A stretch of DNA of 64,000 nucleotides from Bacteroidota bacterium (lineage in GTDB: Bacteria > Bacteroidota > Bacteroidia > Sphingobacteriales > Sphingobacteriaceae). This document shows, in pieces, positions 45,793 through 54,053 of the stretch. The stretch spans positions 186,001-250,000 of the forward strand of contig JAFDZM010000045.1 in the NCBI GenBank assembly GCA_018266915.1, written 5' to 3'. A program made the position numbers and the translations under genes. Every line of letters begins with the position of its first letter. Position 1 is the first letter of the stretch. The notes beneath the pieces are model-generated. The model searched no databases. It saw only the letters and a program-made list of their open reading frames with translations, and was not told where the DNA came from.

Positions 45793-46524
45793 ATGAAAAA
45801 CAGCAATTACTGGATCGGTCATTTCAAGGCAAATGCCCTCGAAAAAAGGGTCAACTGGGATTTAAAGCCAAACATCACTCCTTCAGAGATCTGTACCATT
45901 TTGCCTTCAGTACAAGCCTGGCAATTAGGCGAAACATCCGAAGGCAAACATCTGATAGCAGCCTCGACAAAATATGCACATGCTGTTGGCGATCTACCCT
46001 ATATTGATGCGGTGAAGCTTTTTATAAAAGAGGAGCAAAAGCACGGCAACAACCTGGGAATCTATCTCGACCGGGTCGGTCAGCCAAGGGTAACTAAAAA
46101 TTGGGGAGACAGCCTGTTCCGTCGGGTAAGGTATTTCAATACCAATATGGAGATATGGACATTGGCTGTGGTTGTGGTTGAAAGTACAGCGCAGATATTT
46201 TACCAGTCGCTGAAGGACGCCACCAACTGTGAATTGTTAAAACAAATCTGCACCGATATTCTTATCGATGAGGCTTATCATATCACTTTTCAAACCGAAA
46301 GACTGGCAATCATTTATGAAGGCAAGAACAATTTCTCAAAAGCATGGCGACGCATAGTATACAAGCATTTCTTTTATGCCACTGCAACCCTGGTATGGAT
46401 TGGGCACCGGAAATTATTCAAAGCAGGTGGCAATAGTTTTGATTCTTATTCCAGGAAGATGGAGCATAAATACATGAGGACATTAAAAAAGATAACTGGT
46501 ATTTCTAAAGTCCAGTTCGTCTAA
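45793..46524 (+). CDS. Ferritin-like diiron protein
   Basis: The 243-residue protein has the two ExxH pairs of a four-helix diiron centre, Glu81-Gln-Lys-His84 and Glu160-Ala-Tyr-His163, and candidate first glutamates at positions 47-50 and Glu130 (VVVVE). The spacing fits a ferritin-like fold such as diiron oxygenases or peroxide-reacting proteins, but I cannot name a closer subfamily. No membrane span or signal peptide is seen. It lies in a regulon with the membrane protein and regulator at 44560-45494. Confidence 0.7.
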   Translation: MKNSNYWIGHFKANALEKRVNWDLKPNITPSEICTILPSVQAWQLGETSEGKHLIAASTKYAHAVGDLPYIDAVKLFIKEEQKHGNNLGIYLDRVGQPRVTKNWGDSLFRRVRYFNTNMEIWTLAVVVVESTAQIFYQSLKDATNCELLKQICTDILIDEAYHITFQTERLAIIYEGKNNFSKAWRRIVYKHFFYATATLVWIGHRKLFKAGGNSFDSYSRKMEHKYMRTLKKITGISKVQFV

Positions 46525-46555
46525 AAGTTAATGTTAATTAATGATAAAAATCAAA

Positions 46556-46586
46556 ATACCAATTTGGTTTTTGGTATAAATATACC
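46556..46586. promoter_or_regulatory. Half-palindromes related to the 46644 palindrome
   Basis: ATACCAA and TTGGTAT occur as a dyad at 46556-46577, and GGTATA/TATACC as a second at 46573-46586. The core TATACCAA is shared with the perfect palindrome at 46644-46679, about 80 bp downstream, suggesting a second, weaker site for the same regulator. Confidence 0.45.
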
Positions 46587-46643
46587 TATATTAGCTTTAA
46601 AAAATAACTACTTAGGTTTTCCCAATCAAAATGTCAGATTTTT

Positions 46644-46679
46644 ATATAATAAATATACCAATTGGTATATTTATTATAT
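46644..46679. promoter_or_regulatory. 36-bp perfect palindrome overlapping a promoter
   Basis: Half-site ATATAATAAATATACCAA followed by its exact reverse complement, centred at 46661/46662. Its right end overlaps the -7 box TATATTTG (46675-46682) of the small ORF at 46702. A repressor site is the natural reading; a cruciform is possible. Confidence 0.7.
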
Positions 46680-46682
46680 TTG
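46675..46682 (+). promoter_or_regulatory. Candidate -7 promoter box of the 38-residue ORF
   Basis: TATATTTG, overlapping the end of the palindrome. The transcript would start near 46688 and leave about 14 nt before the ATG. Confidence 0.6.
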
Positions 46683-46701
46683 TAGCATCAAACTAAATAT
46701 C

Positions 46702-46818
46702 ATGAGTGAGGAATTGATCAATTTTTCTGAACAGATAGATGAGCAGTTCGACATAGCCGACGTAAAGATTGCTGAAAGCGATGATCTTTTAGAAGCTATT
46801 GTGAACTTGTTTATTTGA
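46702..46818 (+). CDS. Acidic 38-residue ORF
   Basis: The ORF runs from ATG 46702 to TGA 46818 and encodes an acidic peptide (MSEELINFSEQIDEQFDIAD, ending LLEAIVNLFI) with no cysteine, signal peptide or membrane span. It has the promoter-plus-palindrome arrangement noted above, which supports a real gene. It is followed by a repeat element. It could be a small regulator or a peptide precursor; neither is shown. Confidence 0.5.
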   Translation: MSEELINFSEQIDEQFDIADVKIAESDDLLEAIVNLFI

Positions 46819-46840
46819 TTTGCCCGATATTAAAAATAAA

Positions 46841-46957
46841 TGTCATCTCGAACGATAGTGAGAGATCTTATGCGTCTATGCTCGCGGACTTTGCATGTTG
46901 TACAAGATTTCTCTTTCGCTCCCAATACTCATCCCGCCCTGCTCTATCGAAATGACA
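46841..46957. repeat. Element with inverted ends (TGTCAT type), copy b
   Basis: The left end TGTCATCTCGAACGATAG is matched by the complement of the right end (CTATCGAAATGACA). It is shorter than copies a and c (117 bp) and lies between two plus-strand genes. Confidence 0.65.
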
Positions 46958-46986
46958 TTGGGTTTTAGTGGCATGAGGGCACAACC

Positions 46987-47014
46987 TTCCAGCTTTACAA
47001 CATTCCAACCTTTC
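46987..47014. repeat. Octamer word repeat before rlmD
   Basis: Variants of the word ACAACATT and AACCTTTC (8-bp period) occur between copy b and the rlmD promoter; the same word family recurs at 48987-49019 and 61343-61374. Confidence 0.5.
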
Positions 47015-47026
47015 AACGATAAACCG

Positions 47027-47034
47027 TACCTTTG
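47027..47034 (+). promoter_or_regulatory. Candidate -7 promoter box of rlmD
   Basis: TACCTTTG ends seven bases before the rlmD ATG, so the mRNA would be leaderless. Confidence 0.5.
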
Positions 47035-47041
47035 CAGCCTG

Positions 47042-48448
47042 ATGAATAAAACTGCGAATAATCTTGTTTTTGAGGATGTTTCCATCATCGATATTGCTGA
47101 GGAAGGCAAGGGTGTAGGGAAAACCAATGATTTTGTGCTTTTTGTCGATAAAGCTGTGCCGGGTGATGTAGCTGACGTGCAGGTATACCGCAAAAAGAAA
47201 AATTTTGGTGAGGGAAAAATCATTCAGCTTAAACAAGCATCGGGTTATCGCACCGAAGCATTTTGTGAGCATTTTGGTACTTGCGGCGGTTGCAAATGGC
47301 AACACATGACCTATGATGCGCAACTACAGTTCAAACAAAAAACGGTGGCAAGCGCATTAGGTCATCTGGCAAAGATTGACGTGAGCGACATGCTGCCAAT
47401 AGTGCCGTCGCCAGAAGATAAATACTATCGGAATAAATTGGAGTTCACATTTTCCAATAAACGCTGGTTGAATGACGGCGAGAACCGGACGGATGAACCA
47501 GTGAATATGGATGCATTGGGATTTCATATCCCGGGCCGGTTCGATAAAATACTGGATGTGCACCACTGTTATTTGCAGGCTGATCCATCGAACGAAATCC
47601 GCAACAATGTACGTGATTTTGCCAAGAAGCAGAATATCAGCTTTTACAACCTGAAACAACATGAAGGTGCTTTGCGCAATCTGATCATCCGCACATCATC
47701 TACAGGCGAATTAATGGTGATCGTGGTGTTTGCATATGCAAATGACGAGGAGATAGATTCACTGATGAATTACATCGATACTGAGTTTCCGCAAATCACT
47801 TCGTTATTATACATCATCAACCAGAAAAAGAACGATACCATTTTTGACCAGGAGATACTGGTAAAACGCGGACCGGAATATATTTATGAAGAAATGGAAG
47901 GTATCCGTTTCCGCATCGGGCCAAAATCGTTTTATCAAACCAATTCTGTTCAGGCTTATAAGTTATACCAGATAACCCGGGAGTTTGCTGGATTTAAGGG
48001 CGATGAATTGGTTTACGACCTATACACTGGTGCGGGAACAATTGCCAATTTTGTTGCAGGCAATGTAAGGGAGGTTGTTGGGGTGGAATACGTACCGTCG
48101 GCTATTGAGGACGCAAAGGTCAATTCGGGCATAAACAACATCACCAATACTAAGTTTTATGCTGGTGACATGAAAGATGTATTGAATGCAGATTTCGTAA
48201 AGGAACATGGCAAACCCGATGTGATCATCACTGATCCGCCCCGTGCAGGCATGCACCCGGATGTTGTTGCACGATTAATGGAAATTGCAGCGGGGAAGAT
48301 AGTCTATGTTAGCTGTAACCCCGCTACCCAGGCCCGCGATTTACTGGTTTTAAAAGAGAAATACGACATAGAAAAAATACAACCGGTTGATATGTTCCCG
48401 CATACACAGCATGTGGAGAATGTGGTGCTTTTGAGGCTAAGGGGTTAG
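47042..48448 (+). CDS. rlmD: 23S rRNA (uracil-C5)-methyltransferase, RlmD/RumA type
   Basis: The 468-residue enzyme methylates U1939 of 23S rRNA. It has an N-terminal TRAM domain (SIIDIAEEGKGVGKTNDFVLF), the iron-sulfur cysteines Cys75, Cys81 and Cys84 (CEHFGTCGGCKW), the SAM motif VYDLYTGAGTIANFVA, DPPRAGMHPDV and the catalytic cysteine in IVYVSCNPATQARDL. I chose the start at 47042 because the TRAM domain begins there and the upstream 49 codons read through repeat sequence. A leaderless promoter agrees. Confidence 0.92.
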   Translation: MNKTANNLVFEDVSIIDIAEEGKGVGKTNDFVLFVDKAVPGDVADVQVYRKKKNFGEGKIIQLKQASGYRTEAFCEHFGTCGGCKWQHMTYDAQLQFKQKTVASALGHLAKIDVSDMLPIVPSPEDKYYRNKLEFTFSNKRWLNDGENRTDEPVNMDALGFHIPGRFDKILDVHHCYLQADPSNEIRNNVRDFAKKQNISFYNLKQHEGALRNLIIRTSSTGELMVIVVFAYANDEEIDSLMNYIDTEFPQITSLLYIINQKKNDTIFDQEILVKRGPEYIYEEMEGIRFRIGPKSFYQTNSVQAYKLYQITREFAGFKGDELVYDLYTGAGTIANFVAGNVREVVGVEYVPSAIEDAKVNSGINNITNTKFYAGDMKDVLNADFVKEHGKPDVIITDPPRAGMHPDVVARLMEIAAGKIVYVSCNPATQARDLLVLKEKYDIEKIQPVDMFPHTQHVENVVLLRLRG

Positions 48449-48516
48449 TGATCTGTTAACCGGTGATCAGTTAATCAGGCATTAGAGTTTAGAATTTAGT
48501 ATTTAGAGTTTCAAGT
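48446..48516. repeat. Heptamer/octamer word repeats after rlmD
   Basis: From the TAG stop at 48446-48448 runs a series of GTGATC-type words, then at 48482-48509 four exact 7-bp words of the form TTAGNNT (TTAGAGT, TTAGAAT and others). Confidence 0.6.
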
Positions 48517-48517
48517 T

Positions 48518-48919
48518 ATGGATCCGGAAGAACTGCTTAACGAAAATAATAACGACGGGGAAAAGAAAAAAGAAAGTCCGCTGTTAAGCCTGGAGAGAGA
48601 TCTTAAGGTTTACAACGAATCGATACATGAAGTAGCGATAGAAATTATGGTGGAGGGATTGTCCAGCTATCCTATCTTCATCGCCTATCAGCACATCGTA
48701 AAACTGGGCGAACTTATCCTTGACCGCGATGACCTCAATATGGAGTGGAGTATCAACGCTTCTACCCTGGAAGAGTTTGTCGAAAAAGGTGTCATCAAGA
48801 AAGAATTGCAGGAACGCTTTACCAAAACATACAAAAATCCACAAGATTTTATGTGCCTGTTCGTGATCGTACCTGAAGGCGCAAACTTTGTCTACTTTCC
48901 TTATAAAAAAAGCAGTTGA
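48518..48919 (+). CDS. Hypothetical protein
   Basis: The 133-residue protein opens with an acidic, charged stretch (MDPEELLNENNNDGEKKKES), followed by a folded region (EVAIEIMVEGLSSYPIFIAYQHIVKLGELILDRDDLNMEWSINAST) that resembles small Sphingobacteriaceae proteins with alternating strands and helices. No family is recognised. It lies between rlmD and the phosphoribosyltransferase. Confidence 0.65.
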   Translation: MDPEELLNENNNDGEKKKESPLLSLERDLKVYNESIHEVAIEIMVEGLSSYPIFIAYQHIVKLGELILDRDDLNMEWSINASTLEEFVEKGVIKKELQERFTKTYKNPQDFMCLFVIVPEGANFVYFPYKKSS

Positions 48920-49019
48920 AAGGTTGCAAAGTTTGAATGTTGCAAAGTTGAGTTTATCTTTACCATGAGTTTTAAGGATAGGCTAACATTTCAACTTTCC
49001 AACCTTACAACTTTACAAC
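48915..49019. repeat. Inverted octamer word repeats between two genes
   Basis: The left arm (48915-48952) uses the word AAGTTGCA and relatives; the right arm (48987-49019) uses the complementary words TCAACTTT and CCAACCTT every 8 bp. The arms flank about 35 bp containing a TATCTTTA. Confidence 0.6.
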
Positions 49020-49026
49020 AATAAAC

Positions 49027-49533
49027 ATGGAAAAAAAGATCCTCATATTAAACCAGCACCAGATAGAGCAAAAGATTGATCGTATTGCTTACCAGCTGCT
49101 GGAAGATAATTTTGACGAAGAAGAGATCATCATCGCGGGTATATTGCCGCGCGGTAATTATTTGGCTGAAAGAATAAAACAGATCCTCGATAAAATTGCG
49201 CCGTTCAAAAGCACGTTGATGAATATCGAGCTGGAAAAACAAAGCAGCAGTCTTAGGGCTAAAACTGATACGGATATCCAAATCTGCCACAACAAAGTGG
49301 TTATTATTGTTGATGACGTACTAAATAGCGGCAAAACTTTAGCTTACGGGTTTGGCGTTTTTCTTGATGTTCCATTAAAGAAATTGAGAACTGTCGTGTT
49401 GGTCGACCGTAACCACAAAAGCTTCCCGGTAACTACCGACTATTCCGGCATAGCGCTTTCTACCGTATTAAAGGAGCATGTAGATGTAGTGCTGAATGAA
49501 GATGGTAAAGAGGATGCGGTGTATTTGAGGTAA
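49027..49533 (+). CDS. Type I phosphoribosyltransferase (PyrR-like)
   Basis: The 168-residue protein has the PRPP-binding motif VVIIVDDVLNSGKT (residues about 90-103), preceded by the loop IIAGILPRGNYLAERI, and a C-terminal hood. The layout fits PyrR and related uracil/xanthine phosphoribosyltransferases; the substrate is not settled. It is followed after five bases by a frameshifted small ORF. Confidence 0.8.
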   Translation: MEKKILILNQHQIEQKIDRIAYQLLEDNFDEEEIIIAGILPRGNYLAERIKQILDKIAPFKSTLMNIELEKQSSSLRAKTDTDIQICHNKVVIIVDDVLNSGKTLAYGFGVFLDVPLKKLRTVVLVDRNHKSFPVTTDYSGIALSTVLKEHVDVVLNEDGKEDAVYLR

Positions 49534-49538
49534 GATTT

Positions 49539-49681
49539 ATGTCCCGTGAAAATGCAATAATCAAAAAGACTGGAATCTCACTGAAGAAGAATGGGATCAT
49601 ATGGAGGAAGGTATAGATGACGCCGAAAATGGTCGTGTTCTTTCCTCGGAAAAGTTCTGGGATTTGTTAAAGAACGACTAA
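49539..49681 (+). pseudogene. Frameshifted small ORF (about 47 residues if repaired)
   Basis: Two overlapping frames together read MSRENAIIKK, then DWNLTEEEWDHMEEGIDDAE, ending FWDLLKND. One extra A in the run of five A at 49563-49567 would join them into one 47-residue acidic protein. The first frame alone stops after about 24 residues. The product resembles the C-terminal part of small antitoxins, but the family is not certain. A single-base sequencing error is an alternative. Confidence 0.45.
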
Positions 49682-49691
49682 AATATATAGG

Positions 49692-49833
49692 TTCATTCTG
49701 AGCGAGAGCGAAGAATCTAATCCGGAGTTTGATTACTAACGGGAATATCAAACTGGAACCAGGAGGCTGAACTACAATACAGATAAAAACGATATTATTC
49801 GCAACAAATCCTTCACTATCGTTCAGGATGACA
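49692..49833. repeat. Element with inverted ends (TTCATTCTGAGCG type), copy c
   Basis: The left end TTCATTCTGAGCGAGAGCG is matched by the complement of the right end (CACTATCGTTCAGGATGACA). The middle resembles copy a at 15093-15232. It lies between convergent genes. Confidence 0.75.
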
Positions 49834-49844
49834 ATTGAGGTTAT

Positions 49845-50348
49845 TTAATACGCCCCTATCACCTGCTCCAATTTCTCCGCAGTCAAACTCAAGCCATCCA
49901 CAATAATACTCGCCTGCGAGTAAAACTTTTCACGTTCATCTAATTTTTGTTCGATAAACTCCACGAGTGCATCGCCATGCTTGTCTTGTAATAATGGACG
50001 TTCTTCTTTACCAGTTTCAAGGCGATCAGCTAAAGTTTTTGGACTAAGTTTGATATAAACTGACTTGCCGTTGGCTTTCATCCAGTCCATATTATCAAAG
50101 AAGCATGGTAAACCGCCACCAGTTGAAATAATAGCGTTATCGGGATACAAGGTCTTTTTTAACACTTGCGATTCTAACTGTCGAAATGCTTCCTCGCCAA
50201 ATAACTGGAAATATTCGGCTATGCTTAGCTCTACTTGCTGCTCCAGCTTATGGTCAAGGTCGATAAACTCATAACCTATCCTGCTTGCCAGTTTGCGGCC
50301 CAAAGTCGTTTTGCCGCTGCCCATAAACCCAATTAAAAATATCTTCAT
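49845..50348 (-). CDS. aroK: Shikimate kinase
   Basis: The 167-residue enzyme phosphorylates shikimate in the chorismate pathway. It has the P-loop GFMGSGKTTLG (residues 7-17), the shikimate-binding FIDLDHKLEQQ, and ISTGGGLPCF, with the expected length. It is the last gene of the operon DUF1599, BT_3928-like protein, permease, aroK, and lies 5 bp after the permease stop. Confidence 0.96.
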   Translation of the reverse strand: MKIFLIGFMGSGKTTLGRKLASRIGYEFIDLDHKLEQQVELSIAEYFQLFGEEAFRQLESQVLKKTLYPDNAIISTGGGLPCFFDNMDWMKANGKSVYIKLSPKTLADRLETGKEERPLLQDKHGDALVEFIEQKLDEREKFYSQASIIVDGLSLTAEKLEQVIGAY

Positions 50349-50353
50349 AAAAA

Positions 50354-51412
50354 TTAACTCAACTTAACCCGCGGATCGATCCACACATACAGCACGTCCA
50401 CCAGGATATTGATCACGACAAATATAAAAGCAATAAATAAAATGGAACCCATCACCACCGGGAAGTCCGACATCTCTAACGCATCTACCGTCGCTTTACC
50501 TAAGCCATTATAACCAAACACATATTCTACAAAAAATGAGCCCGCCAACAGCGAAGCAAACCAGTTGGCAATAGCGGTAATTACCGGATTAAGGGCATTC
50601 TTTAAAGCATGACGATAGATGATTGTGCGCTCGCCTAAACCTTTTGCTCTGGCAGTTCGGATGTAATCCTGGCCAAGTACATCGAGCATAGCACTGCGAG
50701 TCAGTTGTACAATAATAGCTAACGGGCGCAATCCCAAGGTGACCATCGGTAGCACCAGATTACGCCAGGTAATAATTTCTCCCCTAAAAGGATCGTAACT
50801 ATACAAGCTGCCCGACATATTGAGGCCGGTATATTTATTCAGCACAAAGCCGAATATCCAGGCGATGATAATACCTGCAAAAAAAGATGGCGCTGATATG
50901 CCTAAAGTAGAAAACGTCAATGCGGCCCTGTCTATCCACGTATTTTGATGCACCGCGCTTAATACGCCCAAAAGCACGCCAATTATGATTGCAAAAATCA
51001 TAGCAGTTGTAGCCAGTATCAATGTATTGGGGATTACTCCCAGTAACAACGAGGCTACATCCTTACGTGTCTGGTATGATCGGCGCAAATAAGGCCATTT
51101 GAGTGCAATTGTTTTTTCTTTTGAAATTGGTATCAGGGAAACATAATGATAACGCTGGCGTTCCTCATCGTTTCTTGCATGGACTGCAATCGGCGAAAGA
51201 TCATTCAAATAATAAATAAACTGCACTGGAACCGGTTTATCAAGGCCAAATTCCTTACGAACGGCCTGCAGTGACTGTACATCGGCACGCTGGCCCTGCG
51301 TCATCCTAGCCGGGTCGACCGGCAAAATGTTGAACAGGAAAAATACCACAACTACTATCCCCAGCATTACTGCTACCCCATAACCCAACTTGCGCAGAAT
51401 GTAGCCGATCAT
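50354..51412 (-). CDS. Oligopeptide/dipeptide ABC transporter permease (DppB/OppB-like)
   Basis: The 352-residue protein has six predicted transmembrane helices and the binding-protein-dependent permease motif ALKNALNPVITAIANW. The N-terminal LGIVVVVFFLFNILPVDPARMTQGQ and the insert of about 60 residues after the first helix are typical of Bacteroidota DppB-like permeases. Its partner permease, ATPases and binding protein are not in the window. It lies between the BT_3928-like and aroK genes with 5-bp gaps. Confidence 0.88.
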   Translation of the reverse strand: MIGYILRKLGYGVAVMLGIVVVVFFLFNILPVDPARMTQGQRADVQSLQAVRKEFGLDKPVPVQFIYYLNDLSPIAVHARNDEERQRYHYVSLIPISKEKTIALKWPYLRRSYQTRKDVASLLLGVIPNTLILATTAMIFAIIIGVLLGVLSAVHQNTWIDRAALTFSTLGISAPSFFAGIIIAWIFGFVLNKYTGLNMSGSLYSYDPFRGEIITWRNLVLPMVTLGLRPLAIIVQLTRSAMLDVLGQDYIRTARAKGLGERTIIYRHALKNALNPVITAIANWFASLLAGSFFVEYVFGYNGLGKATVDALEMSDFPVVMGSILFIAFIFVVINILVDVLYVWIDPRVKLS

Positions 51413-51417
51413 AGCAT

Positions 51418-52563
51418 TTACTTCTGAAAATACTGTTTTACCAAATCGTCATATTTCGGCACCGAGTGGTAGTGCCATTTATTTAGGATGGCTCCATTTT
51501 TCATCAGAATAATACCCGGATTAGCGCGAACCATCGATTTTAGCGGGACTTCATCGGCATAAAATATCTCCATCACCAGGTGGTTCTTTTTAGCAAATGC
51601 CTCTGCATCTTTTGCTGAGTTTGAGGTCAACAATACCGTGCGCGTATTAAAATCATGGATCAAGTTGGCAGCCGTCGCATTTAACTTGCCAATCGCCTCA
51701 ACATTGGTGTGATTCAAATCGTATGCAACTACAATCAAGCTGTTATATGGATTGGATAAGAGTTCATTGGTATAATTATTTCCTTGCGCATCTTGTATTG
51801 AAAGGTCTTTTATTGGCGCCTCATAACCTTTTTTTACCAATTTGTTTTCAGGCGTACCAATAACCGTCCAGTCATTATCCTTCCAGATATTGCTGCTCAA
51901 ATACTCCTTATCGGTCATCACCTTGGTGTCGCCTGTTTTTTTATTTTTCAGGTTGTAAGTGATCTCAAATTCATCCGGTTTTGCCCCCGGCGGGATTTTC
52001 ATTTCATCGGAGATATTGGCACCCACTTTATAAGGTAGAAAGTCAATCACCGGCATAAAGTTGTAAGTATATAATCCTATCCCAACCGCAACAACAGCTG
52101 AACCGATCAGCAGGTTATCACCCGTCTTTTTACTAAATGCAGGTTCTATCGTTCTACGGTTGATGAATATAACGATGATCAATAGGAGCAGAACTAAGTC
52201 TTTACTAAACGATTGCCAGGGTGTAAGCGGAATGGCATCCCCAAAGCAGCCGCAGGTTTGTACTACTTTAAAATAAGCAGAGTAGAATGTGAGGAATGCA
52301 AAGAAGATAATGAGCAGCAGCAATCCCCAGGCAACAGATTTTGCCCGCACTCCTATCAGTAAAGCAAAACCCAGGATGATCTCCAGTGAACATAAAATGA
52401 TGGACATGCTCAAGGCAAAACTATCCAGGAAGCCGATATGGAAAACCTCGAAATATTCTTCGAGCTTATAGGAAAACCCAAGCGGATCATTGATCTTGAT
52501 CAGGCCGGAGAAGATGAACAGCAGTCCGACAAATATCCGGCAAAACCAAACCAGCTTTTTCAT
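51418..52563 (-). CDS. BT_3928-family membrane protein (DoxX/MauE plus thioredoxin-like domain)
   Basis: The 381-residue protein begins with a DoxX-like four-helix region (VGLLFIFSGLIKINDPLGF, then the conserved CGCFGDAIPLT cysteine motif), a fifth helix near residues 150-170, and a C-terminal thioredoxin-like region (NSLIVVAYDLNHTNVEAI, then KSMVRANPGIILMKNGAILNKWHYH) that lacks a CxxC. This matches the BT_3928-type family. Function is unknown. It overlaps the DUF1599 gene by four bases. Confidence 0.85.
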   Translation of the reverse strand: MKKLVWFCRIFVGLLFIFSGLIKINDPLGFSYKLEEYFEVFHIGFLDSFALSMSIILCSLEIILGFALLIGVRAKSVAWGLLLLIIFFAFLTFYSAYFKVVQTCGCFGDAIPLTPWQSFSKDLVLLLLIIVIFINRRTIEPAFSKKTGDNLLIGSAVVAVGIGLYTYNFMPVIDFLPYKVGANISDEMKIPPGAKPDEFEITYNLKNKKTGDTKVMTDKEYLSSNIWKDNDWTVIGTPENKLVKKGYEAPIKDLSIQDAQGNNYTNELLSNPYNSLIVVAYDLNHTNVEAIGKLNATAANLIHDFNTRTVLLTSNSAKDAEAFAKKNHLVMEIFYADEVPLKSMVRANPGIILMKNGAILNKWHYHSVPKYDDLVKQYFQK

Positions 52564-53099
52564 TTCACACCCAATTTAATCAAAGCAAAAACTGCATAAT
52601 TTAGCATATCCTGGTAATTGGCTACTACACCTTCCGATGCCAGCGTCTGCCCCTTATTGTCTTCAATTTGCTTTACGCGCAGCAATTTCATCAATATCAG
52701 ATCGGTTAATGAGCTGATACGCATGTCGCGCCATGCCTCGCCATAATCATGATTTTTGGCGAACATCAGGTCCTTTGTAGCATTGGATTTTTCATCAAAC
52801 ATAGCGCTCACATGCTCTACCGAAAGTTCGGTAGGTGTGTCAGGACCAGAATCCAACTGCATCATTGCAATCAAACAATAATTGACAATGCCGATGTACT
52901 CACTATTGATATCCTCGTCAACCTTTGATACTTTCTTTTCCTCGAGGGTGCGTATGCGTTGGGCCTTGATAAAAATCTGATCGGTGATGGATTCGATGCG
53001 CAGGATGCGCCAAGCTGTCCCATAATCGCGGGTTTTCTTCATGAAAAGCCCTTTACAAATCTTAATTACCGCGTCGTATTCTGCTGCTGTGTTGGCCAA
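52560..53099 (-). CDS. DUF1599 (nucleotide modification associated) protein
   Basis: The protein is made of two similar halves, each with KxxDYGxAWRxxRxxSLTDxxxxKxxRVxxxE (first KKTRDYGTAWRILRIESITDQIF, then KNHDYGEAWRDMRISSLTDLIL), as known for DUF1599. I propose the TTG at 53099 as the start (179 residues, beginning MANTAAEYD) because the family begins about there; another in-frame TTG at 53144 would give 194 residues. It overlaps the BT_3928-like gene and is divergent from folP. Confidence 0.8.
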   Translation of the reverse strand: MANTAAEYDAVIKICKGLFMKKTRDYGTAWRILRIESITDQIFIKAQRIRTLEEKKVSKVDEDINSEYIGIVNYCLIAMMQLDSGPDTPTELSVEHVSAMFDEKSNATKDLMFAKNHDYGEAWRDMRISSLTDLILMKLLRVKQIEDNKGQTLASEGVVANYQDMLNYAVFALIKLGVK

Positions 53100-53195
53100 G
53101 GTAGATTTTATGATTATAATTGTCTGATAATTATCTATAAGCAAAGGCTACTTAACTCTAACCTTTTCACCGTTTTACTCGTTTTAACCTGAATA

Positions 53196-54053
53196 ATGGC
53201 TAAAGATACACTTTTTAAGAAAAAGGTAACCATAAATACAGGTGGTAAACTGATCGACCTGAGCGTGCCGAAGGTGATGGGTATTATCAATATTACGCCC
53301 GATTCGTTCTATGCCGGCAGCCGTAAACCGCTACTAAATGATGCTCTGCTTCAGGCAAATAAGATGCTGGCTGATGGTGCCGATTTCTTAGATATCGGTT
53401 CTTATTCATCACGCCCGGGTGCTGAGGATATTTCGGAGCAGGAGGAAATTGACCGCCTGTTACCAGTTGTTGAACTGATCACTGCCAATCATCCTGATGC
53501 TTTTATTTCGATAGATACTTTTCGCGCCTATGTAGCTGAGGTGGCAATAAGAGCTGGTGCACATATTATTAATGATATATCAGGCGGACAACTGGATGAA
53601 AACATGTTTGCCACTGTGGCCAGACTGAAGGTGCCGTACATTTTGATGCACATGAAAGGCAATCCGCAGAACATGACCCAACGTGCATCCTACAAAGATG
53701 TGTTTACCGAAGTGCTGGATTATTTTGCCTGGCGATACCATCAATTGAAGCAGTTAGGCATTCATGACGTCATTATCGACCCCGGATTCGGTTTCGCAAA
53801 AAATGCCGACCACAATTATACCTTGATGAACCGTCTGAACGAGTTTGATGTACTGGGCCTGCCTATACTTGTCGGTGTATCACGCAAACGTATGGTGTAT
53901 GGCGTAACTGGTGGAACAGCTGATGAAGCATTAAATGGCACTACGGCTTTAAATACTATAGCGCTCACAAAAGGGGCCAATATTTTGCGCGTTCACGATG
54001 TAAAGGAAGCTGCAGAAGCTATCCGGATATACCTGAAATCGAAAGAAGCCTAA
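53196..54053 (+). CDS. folP: Dihydropteroate synthase
   Basis: The 285-residue enzyme joins para-aminobenzoate to the pterin pyrophosphate in folate synthesis, and is the target of sulfonamides. It has IINITPDSFYAGSR, FLDIGSYSSRPGAE, VIIDPGFGFAKN and GVSRKRMVYGV, all pterin-binding motifs, at the expected positions. It is divergent from the DUF1599 operon and converges on the lipoprotein gene at 54050 (4-bp overlap of stops). Confidence 0.96.
   Translation: MAKDTLFKKKVTINTGGKLIDLSVPKVMGIINITPDSFYAGSRKPLLNDALLQANKMLADGADFLDIGSYSSRPGAEDISEQEEIDRLLPVVELITANHPDAFISIDTFRAYVAEVAIRAGAHIINDISGGQLDENMFATVARLKVPYILMHMKGNPQNMTQRASYKDVFTEVLDYFAWRYHQLKQLGIHDVIIDPGFGFAKNADHNYTLMNRLNEFDVLGLPILVGVSRKRMVYGVTGGTADEALNGTTALNTIALTKGANILRVHDVKEAAEAIRIYLKSKEA

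Noticed and set aside
46531..46701. A longer reading of the 38-residue ORF starting at 46531
   Set aside because: The extra codons would be translated from the palindrome and its promoter; the short start at 46702 fits the promoter better.
46868..47323. Open frames on the minus strand over the start of rlmD
   Set aside because: They cross the repeat element and the rlmD TRAM domain; nothing supports a protein.
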